A stretch of 64,000 nt of DNA from Alphaproteobacteria bacterium. GTDB lineage: Bacteria > Pseudomonadota > Alphaproteobacteria > DSM-16000 > Inquilinaceae. The stretch covers positions 1-64,000 of the forward strand of contig JANQSN010000041.1 of NCBI GenBank assembly GCA_028284045.1, read 5' to 3'. Numbering within the stretch: the stretch's first letter is position 1; each line of letters begins with the position of its first letter. The position numbers were made by a program, and so were the translations under genes. Of the stretch, positions 17,567 to 26,461 are shown in pieces. The notes beneath the pieces were generated by a model. It worked only from the letters and a program-made list of their open reading frames with translations. It searched no databases and was not told where the DNA came from.

Positions 17567-17756
17567 CCCTCCCCCTCGATGGGGGAGGGTTGGGTGGGGG
17601 TGATGCTTGTCGGTGGAGCAGGCGTATCAAGAAGCACCTTTCGGCGGCACCATTGGGTGAGCGCGAAGGTTGCGGCGCGAGATGGGCGCCTCCCAGGCGC
17701 CGACGTCGTGCGGCGACATCACCCCCACCCTGACCCTCCCCCATCGAGGGGGAGGG
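17567..17756. repeat. inverted-repeat element with nested hairpins
   Basis: A 39-base arm at 17567-17605 is mirrored by a 40-base arm at 17717-17756, matching except for about three positions including one extra base. Each arm contains its own perfect 9-bp palindrome (CCCTCCCCC-TCGAT-GGGGGAGGG). About 110 bases lie between the arms with no gene. Short CCCTCCCCC/GGGGGAGGG palindromes are common between genes of alphaproteobacteria, but the paired long arms here look like a small mobile or folding element. It lies between convergent genes and may also end transcription from both. Confidence 0.6.
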
Positions 17757-17778
17757 AAGTCATGGATGTCGATTGATC

Positions 17779-19701
17779 CTAAGGGGCGGCGGCGTCCGGC
17801 CCGCCGCACTGGCAGGCCGACTCGGCGATGTGGCTGGGCGAGGCCTTGGCCTGCTTCTTCAACCGGCTGAGCTGGTTGGTCAGGTCGTCGACGGAGGCCA
17901 GGCGCGGGCCCGACGGGCAAGCCAAGAGCCCGGCGCTGGCGGTCATCAACGGGATGGTCCGCGTCACGTCGTGGCGGTCGGTGCCGATGATGCCCCCGGC
18001 CGCCCTTGCGTCGGCATCGTAGAAGCTGATGGCATCCTTGCGGAAGGTCTCCAGCACGTCGGCGACCCGCTGGCGCAAGGACGCCAGGTTCTGGCCCGCC
18101 ACGCCGACGAAGAAGTCGTCGCCGCCGATATGCCCGACGAAACCGTCGATCGGCGCGAACCGCCGCACGAGAAGCTGGGCGAGGAGCTGGATCACCCGGT
18201 CGCCCTGCCGGAAGCCGTAGACGTCGTTATAGGGCTTGAAGTTATCCACGTCGAAATAGGCGAAGATGTGCGCGTCCTCGCCGTTGTCGATCGACCGGGC
18301 GAGATACTCGTTGATGCCGAGATTGCCCGGCAGCTTGGTCAGCGGGTTTTCGTCGCTGGCCCGCGACAGAGTCTTGTCGTGGATGACCCGGAGAAGGGCC
18401 GGCGCCGACAGCACGCCGACATAGGCGAAGTCTTCGACGATGATAACGCCGACCGGGTTCTCGTCGACGGCGAAGATCGACAGGACCTCCTCCGCCTCCG
18501 AGCGGATGTCGGCCACCGGGCACTCGCTGACGAAATCGCGCAGGCGACGGCCGAAGGACGGGTTGCGCAGCAGGTCGCGCCCGAACTCGGAGTAGATGAC
18601 GGTCTTCAGCGCCTGCTCGTGGATGATGCCGACCGGGCGGTGATGGCCGTCGATCACCGGGAAATAGGTGCACGCGGTGTGCTGGCGGAACATGTCGAAG
18701 ACATCCGCCATCTCGTCGTCGATGCCCACCGGCGGGATCACCGACAGCTCCTCGCGGATCAGCGACTGGTCGCCCTGGCCGTGGCCGTCGCGCCGCTCGC
18801 GCTCGCCCGCCTGGCGGATCTGCGAATAGGTCGCCAGAAGGGCGGTCGGGTCGGTGTCCGGCCTGGCGATGAAGAAGCCCTGGCCGAGGTCGCAGCCGAT
18901 GCGCCGGCAGGCCAGCAGCTCCGCCTCGGTCTCGATGCCTTCCGCGACCACGGCCATGCCCAGGATGCGCGCCAGGTTGACGATGGCGGTGACCAGGACG
19001 CGTTTCTTCCGATCGTTCTGAATGCCCGAAATGAACAGGCGATCGACCTTCACGATGTCCGGATGGCGGGTGTAGAGGACGCTGAGGCCGGACAGCCCGA
19101 TGCCGAAATCGTCGATCGCCAGCAACAGCGACTGCGCTCGGTAGTCGTCGAGGATGTTCTGGGCCAGCCGTTCGTTGCCGAAGGCGTGCAGCTCCGACAG
19201 CTCGAAGCAGAAGGCCGACGGCGCGACCCCGACCTGGTCGAGCAGCGCGCGCGTCTGGCCGGGCCGGTAGTCCGGCGAGGCGAAGACCCGGCTGTCGAGA
19301 TTGAAGAACAGCCGCGCCCCCGGCGGCTTGGCGATCCGGGCGAAGCCCGCCAGCGCTTCGCGCCGCAGCAGCAGATCGGCGGTATGGAGAACGCCGAGCC
19401 GCCAGGCCTGGTCGAACAGCGCGGCGATGCTGGGCAGGCCGATCCGATCCGCGCCGCGCAACAGCGCCTCGTAGCCGAAGCAGGTGCCGCTCTGCAGGCT
19501 GACGATCGGCTGGAAGGCGTAGTCGATGTGGTCGCGAATCCCCGTCAGCAGCGCGTTGGCCTCGGCGATGGGGTCGTGCAGCCGGTCGTCGGGTACGCGC
19601 GCCGCCTCGTCCGGCGCCACGGCGGTCGGGGGCGCGGTGCCGGTCGGGCCTGGGGGGAAAGGCGGTGCCGATCGTGGGGGGATCCGATCCGCGCCGTCCA
19701 T
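17779..19701 (-). CDS. EAL-CBS-GGDEF cyclic-di-GMP signalling protein
   Basis: 640 residues from the ATG at 19701, with no signal peptide or membrane helix. An EAL phosphodiesterase domain comes first (about 30-270: GYEALLRG near 75, AIDDFGIGLSGL, KVDRLFISG, VVAEGIETEAEL near 252). A CBS pair follows (about 315-440: HTACTYFPVIDGHHRPVGII). A GGDEF cyclase domain ends the protein (about 450-610), with the signature GGDDF near 527 in place of GGDEF/GGEEF. Most EAL catalytic motifs are recognisable, so both breakdown and synthesis of c-di-GMP are conceivable, tuned by a nucleotide bound to the CBS pair. Which activity dominates is not evident. Confidence 0.87.
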   Translation of the reverse strand: MDGADRIPPRSAPPFPPGPTGTAPPTAVAPDEAARVPDDRLHDPIAEANALLTGIRDHIDYAFQPIVSLQSGTCFGYEALLRGADRIGLPSIAALFDQAWRLGVLHTADLLLRREALAGFARIAKPPGARLFFNLDSRVFASPDYRPGQTRALLDQVGVAPSAFCFELSELHAFGNERLAQNILDDYRAQSLLLAIDDFGIGLSGLSVLYTRHPDIVKVDRLFISGIQNDRKKRVLVTAIVNLARILGMAVVAEGIETEAELLACRRIGCDLGQGFFIARPDTDPTALLATYSQIRQAGERERRDGHGQGDQSLIREELSVIPPVGIDDEMADVFDMFRQHTACTYFPVIDGHHRPVGIIHEQALKTVIYSEFGRDLLRNPSFGRRLRDFVSECPVADIRSEAEEVLSIFAVDENPVGVIIVEDFAYVGVLSAPALLRVIHDKTLSRASDENPLTKLPGNLGINEYLARSIDNGEDAHIFAYFDVDNFKPYNDVYGFRQGDRVIQLLAQLLVRRFAPIDGFVGHIGGDDFFVGVAGQNLASLRQRVADVLETFRKDAISFYDADARAAGGIIGTDRHDVTRTIPLMTASAGLLACPSGPRLASVDDLTNQLSRLKKQAKASPSHIAESACQCGGPDAAAP

Positions 19702-19806
19702 CTGCCGCTCTCTCGTTCTCGGAACCGGCCAAGCCCGAAGGCCTGCGGGCTCATACCATCGCACTCCTGAAAAAACCGTTTACCGGCGCTGGTTTCGGTG
19801 CGGCGA

Positions 19807-20262
19807 TCAGGGCTCCGGATCTTCCAGCCGGTGTAGGCGGGCCGCCGCGACCGTCGCCAGGCGCACCAGCATCGCCTTGCGGCGCGCGCCGGTCAGCGCC
19901 ACCACCGGTGCCGGCCGCAGCACCACCGCGCCGTAGCCGTCGGCCAGCAGAATGCCCGGGCCGTCCGGCAGGTCTTCCAGTGCAAAGCCCTCCGGCACCG
20001 CGAAGGCGAAGGCGTCGGCGAAGTCGCGGTAGGTCGGCCACTTGGTGTCGCCCAGGAAGTCGGCGCGAGTCACCTTGACCTCGACGATGGTGATGCGGCC
20101 GGCGGGGTCGAGCGCCACGACATCCGCGCGCCGGCCGTTGGCCAGCGCCAGCTCCGCCACCGTCGCGGCGCCGAGATCGCGGAAATGGCGGCGCACGCCG
20201 CGGGTCACCGCGCGGGTCAGCCGGGCGGCCTCGCCGGCTTCGGGGGCGCGCGGCGGCGTCAT
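19807..20262 (-). CDS. mmcB: MmcB-family DNA repair protein
   Basis: 151 residues from the ATG at 20262. The core (RRADVVALDPAGRITIVEVKVTRADFLGDTKW) has the E-x-K element of restriction-nuclease-like folds and matches the alphaproteobacterial MmcB family, linked to mitomycin-C damage repair in Caulobacter. The frame can be extended to 20340, but the extension is arginine/proline-rich and unconserved in appearance. I searched upstream for an alphaproteobacterial LexA box (GTTC-N7-GTTC) and did not find one. It is divergent from sdhC. Confidence 0.8.
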   Translation of the reverse strand: MTPPRAPEAGEAARLTRAVTRGVRRHFRDLGAATVAELALANGRRADVVALDPAGRITIVEVKVTRADFLGDTKWPTYRDFADAFAFAVPEGFALEDLPDGPGILLADGYGAVVLRPAPVVALTGARRKAMLVRLATVAAARLHRLEDPEP

Positions 20263-20506
20263 CCCGTGCCCCCCTGGTGCTTCGGTCGCCAGCGCGTTCG
20301 GCGCCCTCGGCGCCCCTCTAGATTGACAGTTCTTTCGCACCTGCGCACATTACGGGCGTGCCGCTTGGCCCCGCGCCGCCGGTCACGCTCCCCCACCCAG
20401 ACGGACCGGCGGCCGCCGTGTGCCGCGGTTGGCCGTGCCGGCTGACCGGGACGGTTGCGCCGTCGCGCCCTCGTCGGGAGTTGAACCTTCATCGGGAGTT
20501 GTCTTG

Positions 20507-20893
20507 ATGGCCCATCGGGAACGGCCGCTATCACCCCATCTGCAGATCTACCGTCCCGAGATCACCAGCGTTCTGTCCATCCTGCACCGCATCACCGGCG
20601 TCGCGCTCGCGGTCGGTACGCTGGTCCTGGTCTGGTGGCTGCTGGCCGCCGCCTCCGGGCCCGCGGCCTTCGCCGTCGCGCATGACGTGATCGGGTCGGT
20701 GTTCGGTCAGCTCCTGCTGTTCGGCTGGACCTTCGCGCTGTTCTACCACCTGGCCAACGGCATCCGCCATCTCGCCTGGGATCTCGGCTACGGCTTCGAT
20801 CTCGGCGTGCTGAAGACGACCGGCTGGCTGGTGGTCGCCGCGGCGGCGGGGCTGACCCTGGTCGCCTGGGTCCTCGCCTACACCGTCGTCTGA
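20507..20893 (+). CDS. sdhC: succinate dehydrogenase cytochrome b556 subunit
   Basis: 128 residues with three transmembrane helices. The SdhC signature RPLSPHLQIYRPEITSVLSI and then HRITGVAL lies at the N-terminus, and the haem-ligand histidine candidate is in FALFYHLANGIRHLAWD. It anchors SdhAB and binds ubiquinone and haem b with SdhD. GGGAG lies about nine bases before the ATG at 20507. A perfect -35 hexamer TTGACA is at 20323-20328, but no good -10 follows at 16-18 bases, so a promoter is not called. It is the first gene of sdhCDAB. Confidence 0.92.
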   Translation: MAHRERPLSPHLQIYRPEITSVLSILHRITGVALAVGTLVLVWWLLAAASGPAAFAVAHDVIGSVFGQLLLFGWTFALFYHLANGIRHLAWDLGYGFDLGVLKTTGWLVVAAAAGLTLVAWVLAYTVV

Positions 20894-20946
20894 GCGATGG
20901 TGAGGCGAGGCCGTTGCCTTCGACGCAATCCGAGGACCGTTCTGCT

Positions 20947-21327
20947 ATGAGCTTGCGAAATCCCCTGGCGCGCGCCCGCGGCCTCGGCTCGGCCAAGCAC
21001 GGCCTGCATCATTGGTGGGTGCAGCGGGTCTCCGCGGTGGCGCTGGTGCCGTTGGCGGTGTGGTTCGTGGCGTCGCTGATCGCCGTTGCCGGGGCCGACC
21101 ATGCGGCCGTGACCGACTGGATCGCCCAGCCGGTGACGGCGGTGCTGCTGATCCTCGCCCTCGTTGCGACCTTCTATCACGCGGCCCTGGGTCTGCAGGT
21201 CGTCTACGAGGACTACGTCTCTCCCCATACGCTGCGCATCGCGGTCGACATCGCGACGAAGTTGATCCTGACCGCGCTCGCCACCGCCTCGGTGTTCGCG
21301 ATCTTGAAGATCGCCTTCGCCGGATAG
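20947..21327 (+). CDS. sdhD: succinate dehydrogenase hydrophobic membrane anchor subunit
   Basis: 126 residues with three helices, the conserved start [24 protein letters not shown] and the quinone/haem region [16 protein letters not shown]. It completes the membrane anchor of complex II. The ATG at 20947 matches the usual SdhD length. Eleven further in-frame codons upstream are not needed. It lies 53 bases downstream of sdhC and 53 bases upstream of sdhA. Confidence 0.9.
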   Translation: MSLRNPLARARGLGSAKHGLHHWWVQRVSAVALVPLAVWFVASLIAVAGADHAAVTDWIAQPVTAVLLILALVATFYHAALGLQVVYEDYVSPHTLRIAVDIATKLILTALATASVFAILKIAFAG

Positions 21328-21380
21328 CCGGCGGCCGCCCTCACGCTGGCCCTTTTTACGCTGAAGGACATGTCCATCCC

Positions 21381-23168
21381 ATGACCGAGGCTTACCAGAT
21401 CGTCGATCACACCTACGACGTCGTCGTCGTCGGGGCGGGGGGTGCGGGCCTGCGCGCCACCTTCGGCATGGCCGAGAAGGGGCTGAAGACGGCGAACCTG
21501 ACCAAGGTCTTCCCGACCCGCAGCCACACCGTGGCGGCGCAGGGCGGGGTGTCGGCGGCGCTGGGCAATATGGGCGAGGACGACTGGCGCTGGCACATGT
21601 ACGACACCGTGAAGGGGTCGGACTGGCTCGGCGACCAGGACGCCATCGAATACATGTGCCGCGAGGCTGCCCCGGCGATCATCGAGTTGGAGCATTACGG
21701 CCTGCCCTTCAGCCGGACGCCGGAGGGCAAGATCTATCAGCGCGCCTTCGGCGGCATGACCACCCGCTATGGGGAGGGCATCGCCTACCGCACCTGTGCC
21801 GCCGCCGACCGCACCGGCCATGCGATGCTGCACACGCTCTATCAGCAGTCGCTGAAGCATCAGGCGGAGTTCTTCGTCGAGTATTTCGCGCTGGACCTGA
21901 TGATGGAGGACGGCGCCTGCCGCGGTGTCATGGCCTGGAACCTCGACGACGGCACGCTGCACCGCTTCCGCGCCCATCTCGTGGTGCTGGCGACCGGCGG
22001 CTACGGGCGCTGCTACTTCTCCTGCACCTCGGCCCATACCTGCACCGGCGACGGCAACGCCATGGTGGCGCGCGCCGGGCTGCCGCTGCAGGACATGGAG
22101 TTCGTGCAGTTCCACCCGACCGGCATCTACGGCGCGGGCTGCCTGATCACCGAAGGCGTGCGCGGCGAGGGCGGGTATCTGACCAATGGCGAGGGCGAGC
22201 GCTTCATGGAGCGCTACGCCCCGTCGGCCAAGGACTTGGCGTCGCGCGACGTGGTCAGCCGCTCCATGACCATCGAGATCCGCGAGGGCCGCGGCGTCGG
22301 GGCGGAGCAGGACCACATCTACCTGCACCTGGAGCATCTCGACCCGAACATCATTCACCAGCGCCTGCCCGGCATCGCGGAGAGCGCGCGGGTGTTCGCC
22401 GGGGTCGACGTGACCCGCCAGCCGATCCCGGTGCTGCCGACGGTGCACTACAATATGGGCGGCGTGCCGACCAACCGCTTCACCGAGGTGGTGGCGCCGA
22501 CCGCCGACGACCCCGACCATGTCGTGCCGGGGCTGATGGCGATCGGCGAGGCGGCGTGCGTGTCGGTGCATGGCGCCAACCGCCTCGGCTCCAACTCGCT
22601 GCTCGACCTCGTGGTGTTCGGCCGGGCCGCGGCGATCCGCGCGGCGGAGCTGGTCAAGCCCGGCCAGAGCCACCAGGATTTGCCGGCGGAGGCCGGGGAG
22701 GCGGCGATCGACCGGCTCGACCGAGTGCGCCACGCCAAGCGCGAGGTGTCCACCGCCGATCTGCGCCTGGAGATGCAGCGCGTCATGCAGAACGACTGCG
22801 CGGTCTTCCGCACCGGGGAGACGCTGCAGCATGGCTGCGATGCCCTGCAGGCGAGCTGGTCGAAGAAGGGCGGGCTCGGCGTCGTCGACAAGTCGATGAT
22901 CTGGAACTCCGACCTGGTGGAGACGCTGGAGCTGGACAACCTGATGATCCAGTCGGTCGCCACGGTGGAGAGCGCGCAGAACCGCCAGGAAAGCCGCGGC
23001 GCCCATGCCCGCGAGGACTTCTCCGAGCGGGACGACGACACCTGGATGAAGCACTCGCTGATCTGGGTCGGCGAGGACGGCAAGGTGCGCATCGACTATC
23101 GCCCGGTGCACCTGCAGCCGATGTCCAACGAGGTCCAGTCGTTCCCGCCCAAGGCGCGCGTCTACTGA
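21381..23168 (+). CDS. sdhA: succinate dehydrogenase flavoprotein subunit
   Basis: 595 residues. This is the FAD subunit of complex II, oxidising succinate to fumarate in the TCA cycle. FAD motif [20 protein letters not shown] near residues 13-32; covalent-FAD histidine in [10 protein letters not shown] near 50; active-site region [38 protein letters not shown] near 400. It is the alphaproteobacterial/mitochondrial type and easily distinguished from the frdA product, which diverges in these segments. The ATG at 21381 is chosen because the upstream frame crosses sdhD. Confidence 0.95.
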   Translation: MTEAYQIVDHTYDVVVVGAGGAGLRATFGMAEKGLKTANLTKVFPTRSHTVAAQGGVSAALGNMGEDDWRWHMYDTVKGSDWLGDQDAIEYMCREAAPAIIELEHYGLPFSRTPEGKIYQRAFGGMTTRYGEGIAYRTCAAADRTGHAMLHTLYQQSLKHQAEFFVEYFALDLMMEDGACRGVMAWNLDDGTLHRFRAHLVVLATGGYGRCYFSCTSAHTCTGDGNAMVARAGLPLQDMEFVQFHPTGIYGAGCLITEGVRGEGGYLTNGEGERFMERYAPSAKDLASRDVVSRSMTIEIREGRGVGAEQDHIYLHLEHLDPNIIHQRLPGIAESARVFAGVDVTRQPIPVLPTVHYNMGGVPTNRFTEVVAPTADDPDHVVPGLMAIGEAACVSVHGANRLGSNSLLDLVVFGRAAAIRAAELVKPGQSHQDLPAEAGEAAIDRLDRVRHAKREVSTADLRLEMQRVMQNDCAVFRTGETLQHGCDALQASWSKKGGLGVVDKSMIWNSDLVETLELDNLMIQSVATVESAQNRQESRGAHAREDFSERDDDTWMKHSLIWVGEDGKVRIDYRPVHLQPMSNEVQSFPPKARVY

Positions 23169-23209
23169 TGCGCCCTGGACCGTTCCCAGCCCGAGGATAG
23201 AGATCGTCA

Positions 23210-23989
23210 ATGGCCGAGTTCAGGTTGCCGCGAAACGCCCGGGTCGCGAAGGGCCGCACCCATCCCGGTCCCAGTGGGGCGGCGCGCACCCGCGATTTCG
23301 ACGTCTATCGCTGGGATCCGGACGACGACGCCAATCCCCGGCTGGACCGCTACACCATCGACCTCGACCGCTGCGGGCCGATGGTTCTGGATGCCCTCAT
23401 CCACATCAAGAACGACGTCGACCCGACGCTGACCTTCCGCCGATCGTGCCGGGAGGGCATCTGCGGTTCCTGCGCCATGAACGTCGACGGCACCAACACG
23501 CTGGCCTGCCTGAAGCCGATGGACGAGGTGCGCGGATCCATCAAGGTCTACCCGCTGCCGCATATGCCGGTGGTCAAGGACCTGGTGCCGGACCTGACCC
23601 ATATCTACGCGCAGTACGCCTCGATCAAGCCGTGGCTGGAGACCCAGTCGGCCGCGCCGTCGGCGCGCGAGCGGCTGCAGACGCCGGACGAGCGCAAGGC
23701 GCTGGACGGCCTCTACGAGTGCATCTTGTGCTTCTGCTGCTCCACCGCCTGCCCCAGCTACTGGTGGAGCGGCGACCGCTATCTCGGGCCGGCGATCCTC
23801 CTGCAGGCCTATCGCTGGCTGGCCGACAGCCGCGACGAGGCGACCGGCGAGCGGCTGGACAATCTGGAAGACCCGTTCCGGCTCTACCGCTGCCACACCA
23901 TCATGAATTGCGCCAAGACCTGCCCGAAGGGCCTGAACCCGGGCAAGGCGATCGCCGAGATCAAGAAGATGATGGTCGAGCGGGTCTGA
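23210..23989 (+). CDS. sdhB: succinate dehydrogenase iron-sulfur subunit
   Basis: 259 residues. It carries electrons from FAD to ubiquinone. Cluster ligands: [13 protein letters not shown] plus a later Cys ([2Fe-2S]), [16 protein letters not shown] ([4Fe-4S]), and the [21 protein letters not shown] block ([3Fe-4S] and final [4Fe-4S] ligand). All are intact. It closes the sdhCDAB operon, 41 bases after sdhA. Confidence 0.95.
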   Translation: MAEFRLPRNARVAKGRTHPGPSGAARTRDFDVYRWDPDDDANPRLDRYTIDLDRCGPMVLDALIHIKNDVDPTLTFRRSCREGICGSCAMNVDGTNTLACLKPMDEVRGSIKVYPLPHMPVVKDLVPDLTHIYAQYASIKPWLETQSAAPSARERLQTPDERKALDGLYECILCFCCSTACPSYWWSGDRYLGPAILLQAYRWLADSRDEATGERLDNLEDPFRLYRCHTIMNCAKTCPKGLNPGKAIAEIKKMMVERV

Positions 23990-24016
23990 ACCGGCGGCTG
24001 TGCCGGTTCGGCCGAC

Positions 24017-24625
24017 TCACTCCCGGGGTTCCAGTATCCTCAGGAGTAGCCCGATCCTCCGTTCCGCCATTTGGACAATCAGCAGGACGCGGGGTGGATA
24101 CTCCGGCGTGGAGAAGCGCCGCATATAAATGCCGACGTCCGGGGCACCATCTCCCAGCCTGGCTTGGGTCATTATCGTGCCGCCGCTGGCCACGATGCTG
24201 TCCACGCCCAAGGCGGCCGCCACCGTCGCGCTGTCCAAGTCCTCCAACCCGTGGACCGTGCCACGGGGAGCGAAGACAGTGAGATCACAATAGACTGTGC
24301 TGCCCCCTCCAAACTCGCGGGGGCCGCCAAACTCGTGGACTTGGACGTACATGCCCGACTGGACTGCCGGCACGGGTGGCTCATGAACAGAAAGAAGGGC
24401 CGTCGTGATGCGGTCGTCGAACGTCGAACCGACGGCAACGTCCGCCCAGTCGACACCGACGGCGTAGCCGATGGGATTGGGGGCGGCGACGATGGCTGGG
24501 CATGTGTCGGCGAAGTATTCCCAGATGTCGCCGCCGACGTCGTCTCCTTGGGCCAAGGCTGGTGGAAGGGAAGACAGGGCCACGGTCAGCACGCCGGCGG
24601 CAAGAGTGAGGTTTAGATGAGCCAA
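24017..24625 (-). CDS. secreted protein of unknown function
   Basis: 202 residues with a signal peptide (LNLTLAAGVLTVALSSLPPALA, probable cleavage after ALA near residue 25). The mature protein has two cysteines (DTCPA and VYCDL) that could form a periplasmic disulfide. It contains no motif that I recognise. It is convergent with sdhB with only 27 bases between the stops. It may be a periplasmic binding or structural protein, but no more can be said. Confidence 0.65.
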   Translation of the reverse strand: MAHLNLTLAAGVLTVALSSLPPALAQGDDVGGDIWEYFADTCPAIVAAPNPIGYAVGVDWADVAVGSTFDDRITTALLSVHEPPVPAVQSGMYVQVHEFGGPREFGGGSTVYCDLTVFAPRGTVHGLEDLDSATVAAALGVDSIVASGGTIMTQARLGDGAPDVGIYMRRFSTPEYPPRVLLIVQMAERRIGLLLRILEPRE

Positions 24626-24851
24626 GTGACACGTCTCCAGAGATTGATGTCAGGCGATTCTCGCCTTTTGCGACAGTGTGCCGACCCTGAGGCAACTGCG
24701 CCAGTCGTCAACCGTTCCGCTCCAGTAACTCACATGCGACGCGAGAACGGGGCTGGGCCCCGCGAAAGTCCGGTCGTCGCCATCACGCAGCCATCCGCCC
24801 TGCGGCTATGCCTGCTGCGCAAGCCCCGGCAATAATGTAAAACCCCTTCAC
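24626..24851. other. intergenic region between divergent genes
   Basis: About 225 bases between the secreted-protein gene and the TetR gene, which point away from each other. It must contain both promoters. No clear palindromic operator was found by eye. Confidence 0.35.
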
Positions 24852-25490
24852 ATGAACTGGTCGAGAGAGCCCGGCGGGCGGCGCAGCTACCACCACGGCA
24901 ATCTGCGCGAGGCGCTGATCAAGGCGGCGTTGGAGCTGATCGGCGAGAAGGGGCCGGCCGGCTTCACCTTCGCCGAGGCGGCCCGCGCCGCCGGGGTCAG
25001 CGCCGCCGCGCCCTACCGCCATTTCCGCGACCGCGATGCGTTGATGGCCGATGTCGCGGCGCGCGGCTTCGAGCGGTTCGCCGAGGCCCTGCGCAAGGCC
25101 TGGAACGATGGCCGGCCGGAGCCGATCGCCGCCTTCGATGCCGTCGGCCGCGCCTATCTCGCCTTCGCCCGGTCCGAACCCGCGCTCTACGCCGCGATGT
25201 TCGAAAGCCAGGTGCCGCCCGACGCGACGCCGGAGCTGACCCAGGCGGCCGATGCGGCCTTCGCCGTGCTGCGTGACGGGGCGGCGGCGGTGTGCGCCCG
25301 GCTGCCGCGCGAGAAACGCCCGCCGGCCTTGATGGTGGCGTTGCATGTCTGGTCGCTGGCGCACGGCATCGCCTCCCTGTTCGGGCGCGGCGACGCCGCC
25401 CGGCGCAAGCTGCCGATGGCGCCGGAGGAACTCTTGGAAGCCGGGGTTCTCGTCTACCTGCAGGGCCTGGGCATCGGCGGCGACGGATAG
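24852..25490 (+). CDS. TetR/AcrR-family transcriptional regulator
   Basis: 212 residues. The DNA-binding helix-turn-helix is at residues 12-58 (YHHGNLREALIKAALELIGEK … VSAAAPYRHFRDRDALM), followed by an all-helical ligand domain whose C-terminal part (LMVALHVWSLAHGIASLFGRG) fits the WHG subgroup. It probably represses an unlinked or adjacent transport or lipid gene. No target is obvious: the downstream neighbours are a Fic toxin pair with their own start. Confidence 0.88.
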   Translation: MNWSREPGGRRSYHHGNLREALIKAALELIGEKGPAGFTFAEAARAAGVSAAAPYRHFRDRDALMADVAARGFERFAEALRKAWNDGRPEPIAAFDAVGRAYLAFARSEPALYAAMFESQVPPDATPELTQAADAAFAVLRDGAAAVCARLPREKRPPALMVALHVWSLAHGIASLFGRGDAARRKLPMAPEELLEAGVLVYLQGLGIGGDG

Positions 25491-25563
25491 GCGGTGAAAC
25501 ATCTTCGGCGGTGCACCAAGACGAAGTCTTGCAGAAAACATGATCTATGGTACGTTGGAAGCT

Positions 25564-25764
25564 ATGAAAAAGGTTGTTTCTCAGGCGCCTTTCAAGGCCA
25601 ACAAGATGACAACCCTCAACCGCTCGCGGTTTGGGCAGATCAGTGCTGTTGAGGGCATTCGGGTTTCGAGGGAAATCTCAGACCGCTTCGATAGCTACGA
25701 TGCTGACGGCCTTTCCGGCGACCAGCGACGGCATCTCATTTATGAGAAGTACCGTAAATCCTGA
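25564..25764 (+). CDS. putative antitoxin partner of the Fic protein
   Basis: 66 residues, starting at the ATG at 25564 with GGAAG upstream. The core ISAVEGIRVSREISDRF followed by LSGDQRRHLIYEKYR matches small proteins found just before Fic genes. In class I Fic systems an antitoxin helix with [S/T]xxxE[G/N] blocks the ATP site. Here the Glu-Gly is present, but the Ser stands three, not four, residues before it. The stop is two bases before the fic start, which indicates coupled translation. Confidence 0.65.
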   Translation: MKKVVSQAPFKANKMTTLNRSRFGQISAVEGIRVSREISDRFDSYDADGLSGDQRRHLIYEKYRKS

Positions 25765-25766
25765 CC

Positions 25767-26336
25767 GTGTCCCCTACCTATACGGCAGAACAAGACCCTC
25801 TCTGCTATCCGGGTACGGATGTTCTTATAAACAAAGCCGATCTGCGTGACCCTGACGAGCTGACGGCTTTCGAACTCGAAATGACGATGACCAGGGCGGA
25901 AGAACCGCTGCCGGTCGGGATCCTGGACTTTCAGCACTACAGGGCTTTGCATCACCACCTGTTTCAAGACGTGTATGATTGGGCGGGGCAACTCCGCGAG
26001 ATCCGGATCGGCAAGGGGAACGCGTGGTTCTGCTATCCGGAGTACATCGCACGGGAGATGACCCGCATCTTCGACGAACTGGCCGCCGCCGGCCATCTCG
26101 CGAACCTGGATCGCCCGGAATTTGCGCATTTCATTTCTGAAATCAATGCGGTGCACCCTTTCAGGGAAGGCAATGGCCGAACGCAGTTCGCGTTTCTAAT
26201 CCTGCTCGCCGAGAACGCCGGACATGGCGTTGATCTTGATGGCCTCGACCCTGATGCTTTCCTCGGAGCCATGATCCGGAGCTTCCAGGGGCACGAAGAA
26301 CCGCTCGCGCAGGTGATCGAGACGCTTCTCCGGTGA
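25767..26336 (+). CDS. Fic-domain protein, putative AMPylation toxin
   Basis: 189 residues from a GTG start two bases after the antitoxin stop. The Fic signature near residues 130-142 reads HPFREGNGRTQF. The catalytic His, the metal-binding Glu and the anion-hole glycines are intact, but the second arginine of HxFx[D/E]GNGRxxR is phenylalanine. That arginine normally binds the ATP gamma-phosphate and pairs with the antitoxin glutamate, so nucleotide choice or orientation may differ from canonical AMPylators. The N-terminal part (DFQHYRALHHHLFQDVYDWAG) is the usual Fic flap and helix region. Confidence 0.85.
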   Translation: MSPTYTAEQDPLCYPGTDVLINKADLRDPDELTAFELEMTMTRAEEPLPVGILDFQHYRALHHHLFQDVYDWAGQLREIRIGKGNAWFCYPEYIAREMTRIFDELAAAGHLANLDRPEFAHFISEINAVHPFREGNGRTQFAFLILLAENAGHGVDLDGLDPDAFLGAMIRSFQGHEEPLAQVIETLLR

Positions 26337-26430
26337 GTCCGCTCATCGCCTTGGCGGCGACGGATAGGCGGTTGCCGGGCGTTTGACGAATCTCTCTTGA
26401 CAGCGGACCGCAATGGGGCCAGCTATGTGA

Positions 26431-26449
26431 ATGTAAATTACATTTACAT
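26431..26449. promoter_or_regulatory. perfect AT-rich inverted repeat, likely operator of the DUF2852 gene
   Basis: ATGTAAA-TTACA-TTTACAT, with 7-bp perfect arms (26431-26437 and 26443-26449). A shorter overlapping palindrome, ATGTAA-A-TTACAT, lies in the same bases. It ends twelve bases before the ATG at 26462, so a bound protein would cover the ribosome-site region. The shape is typical of a dimeric repressor site such as those of TetR- or GntR-type proteins. The binder is unknown. Confidence 0.5.
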
Positions 26450-26461
26450 AGGATGGGTCCG

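Noticed and set aside
17773-19770. 665-codon plus-strand frame opposite the EAL-CBS-GGDEF gene
   Set aside because: The minus-strand product has three clear domains; the plus-strand translation has none.
21213-23210. 665-codon minus-strand frame opposite sdhA
   Set aside because: A shadow of sdhA with no ribosome site or domain.
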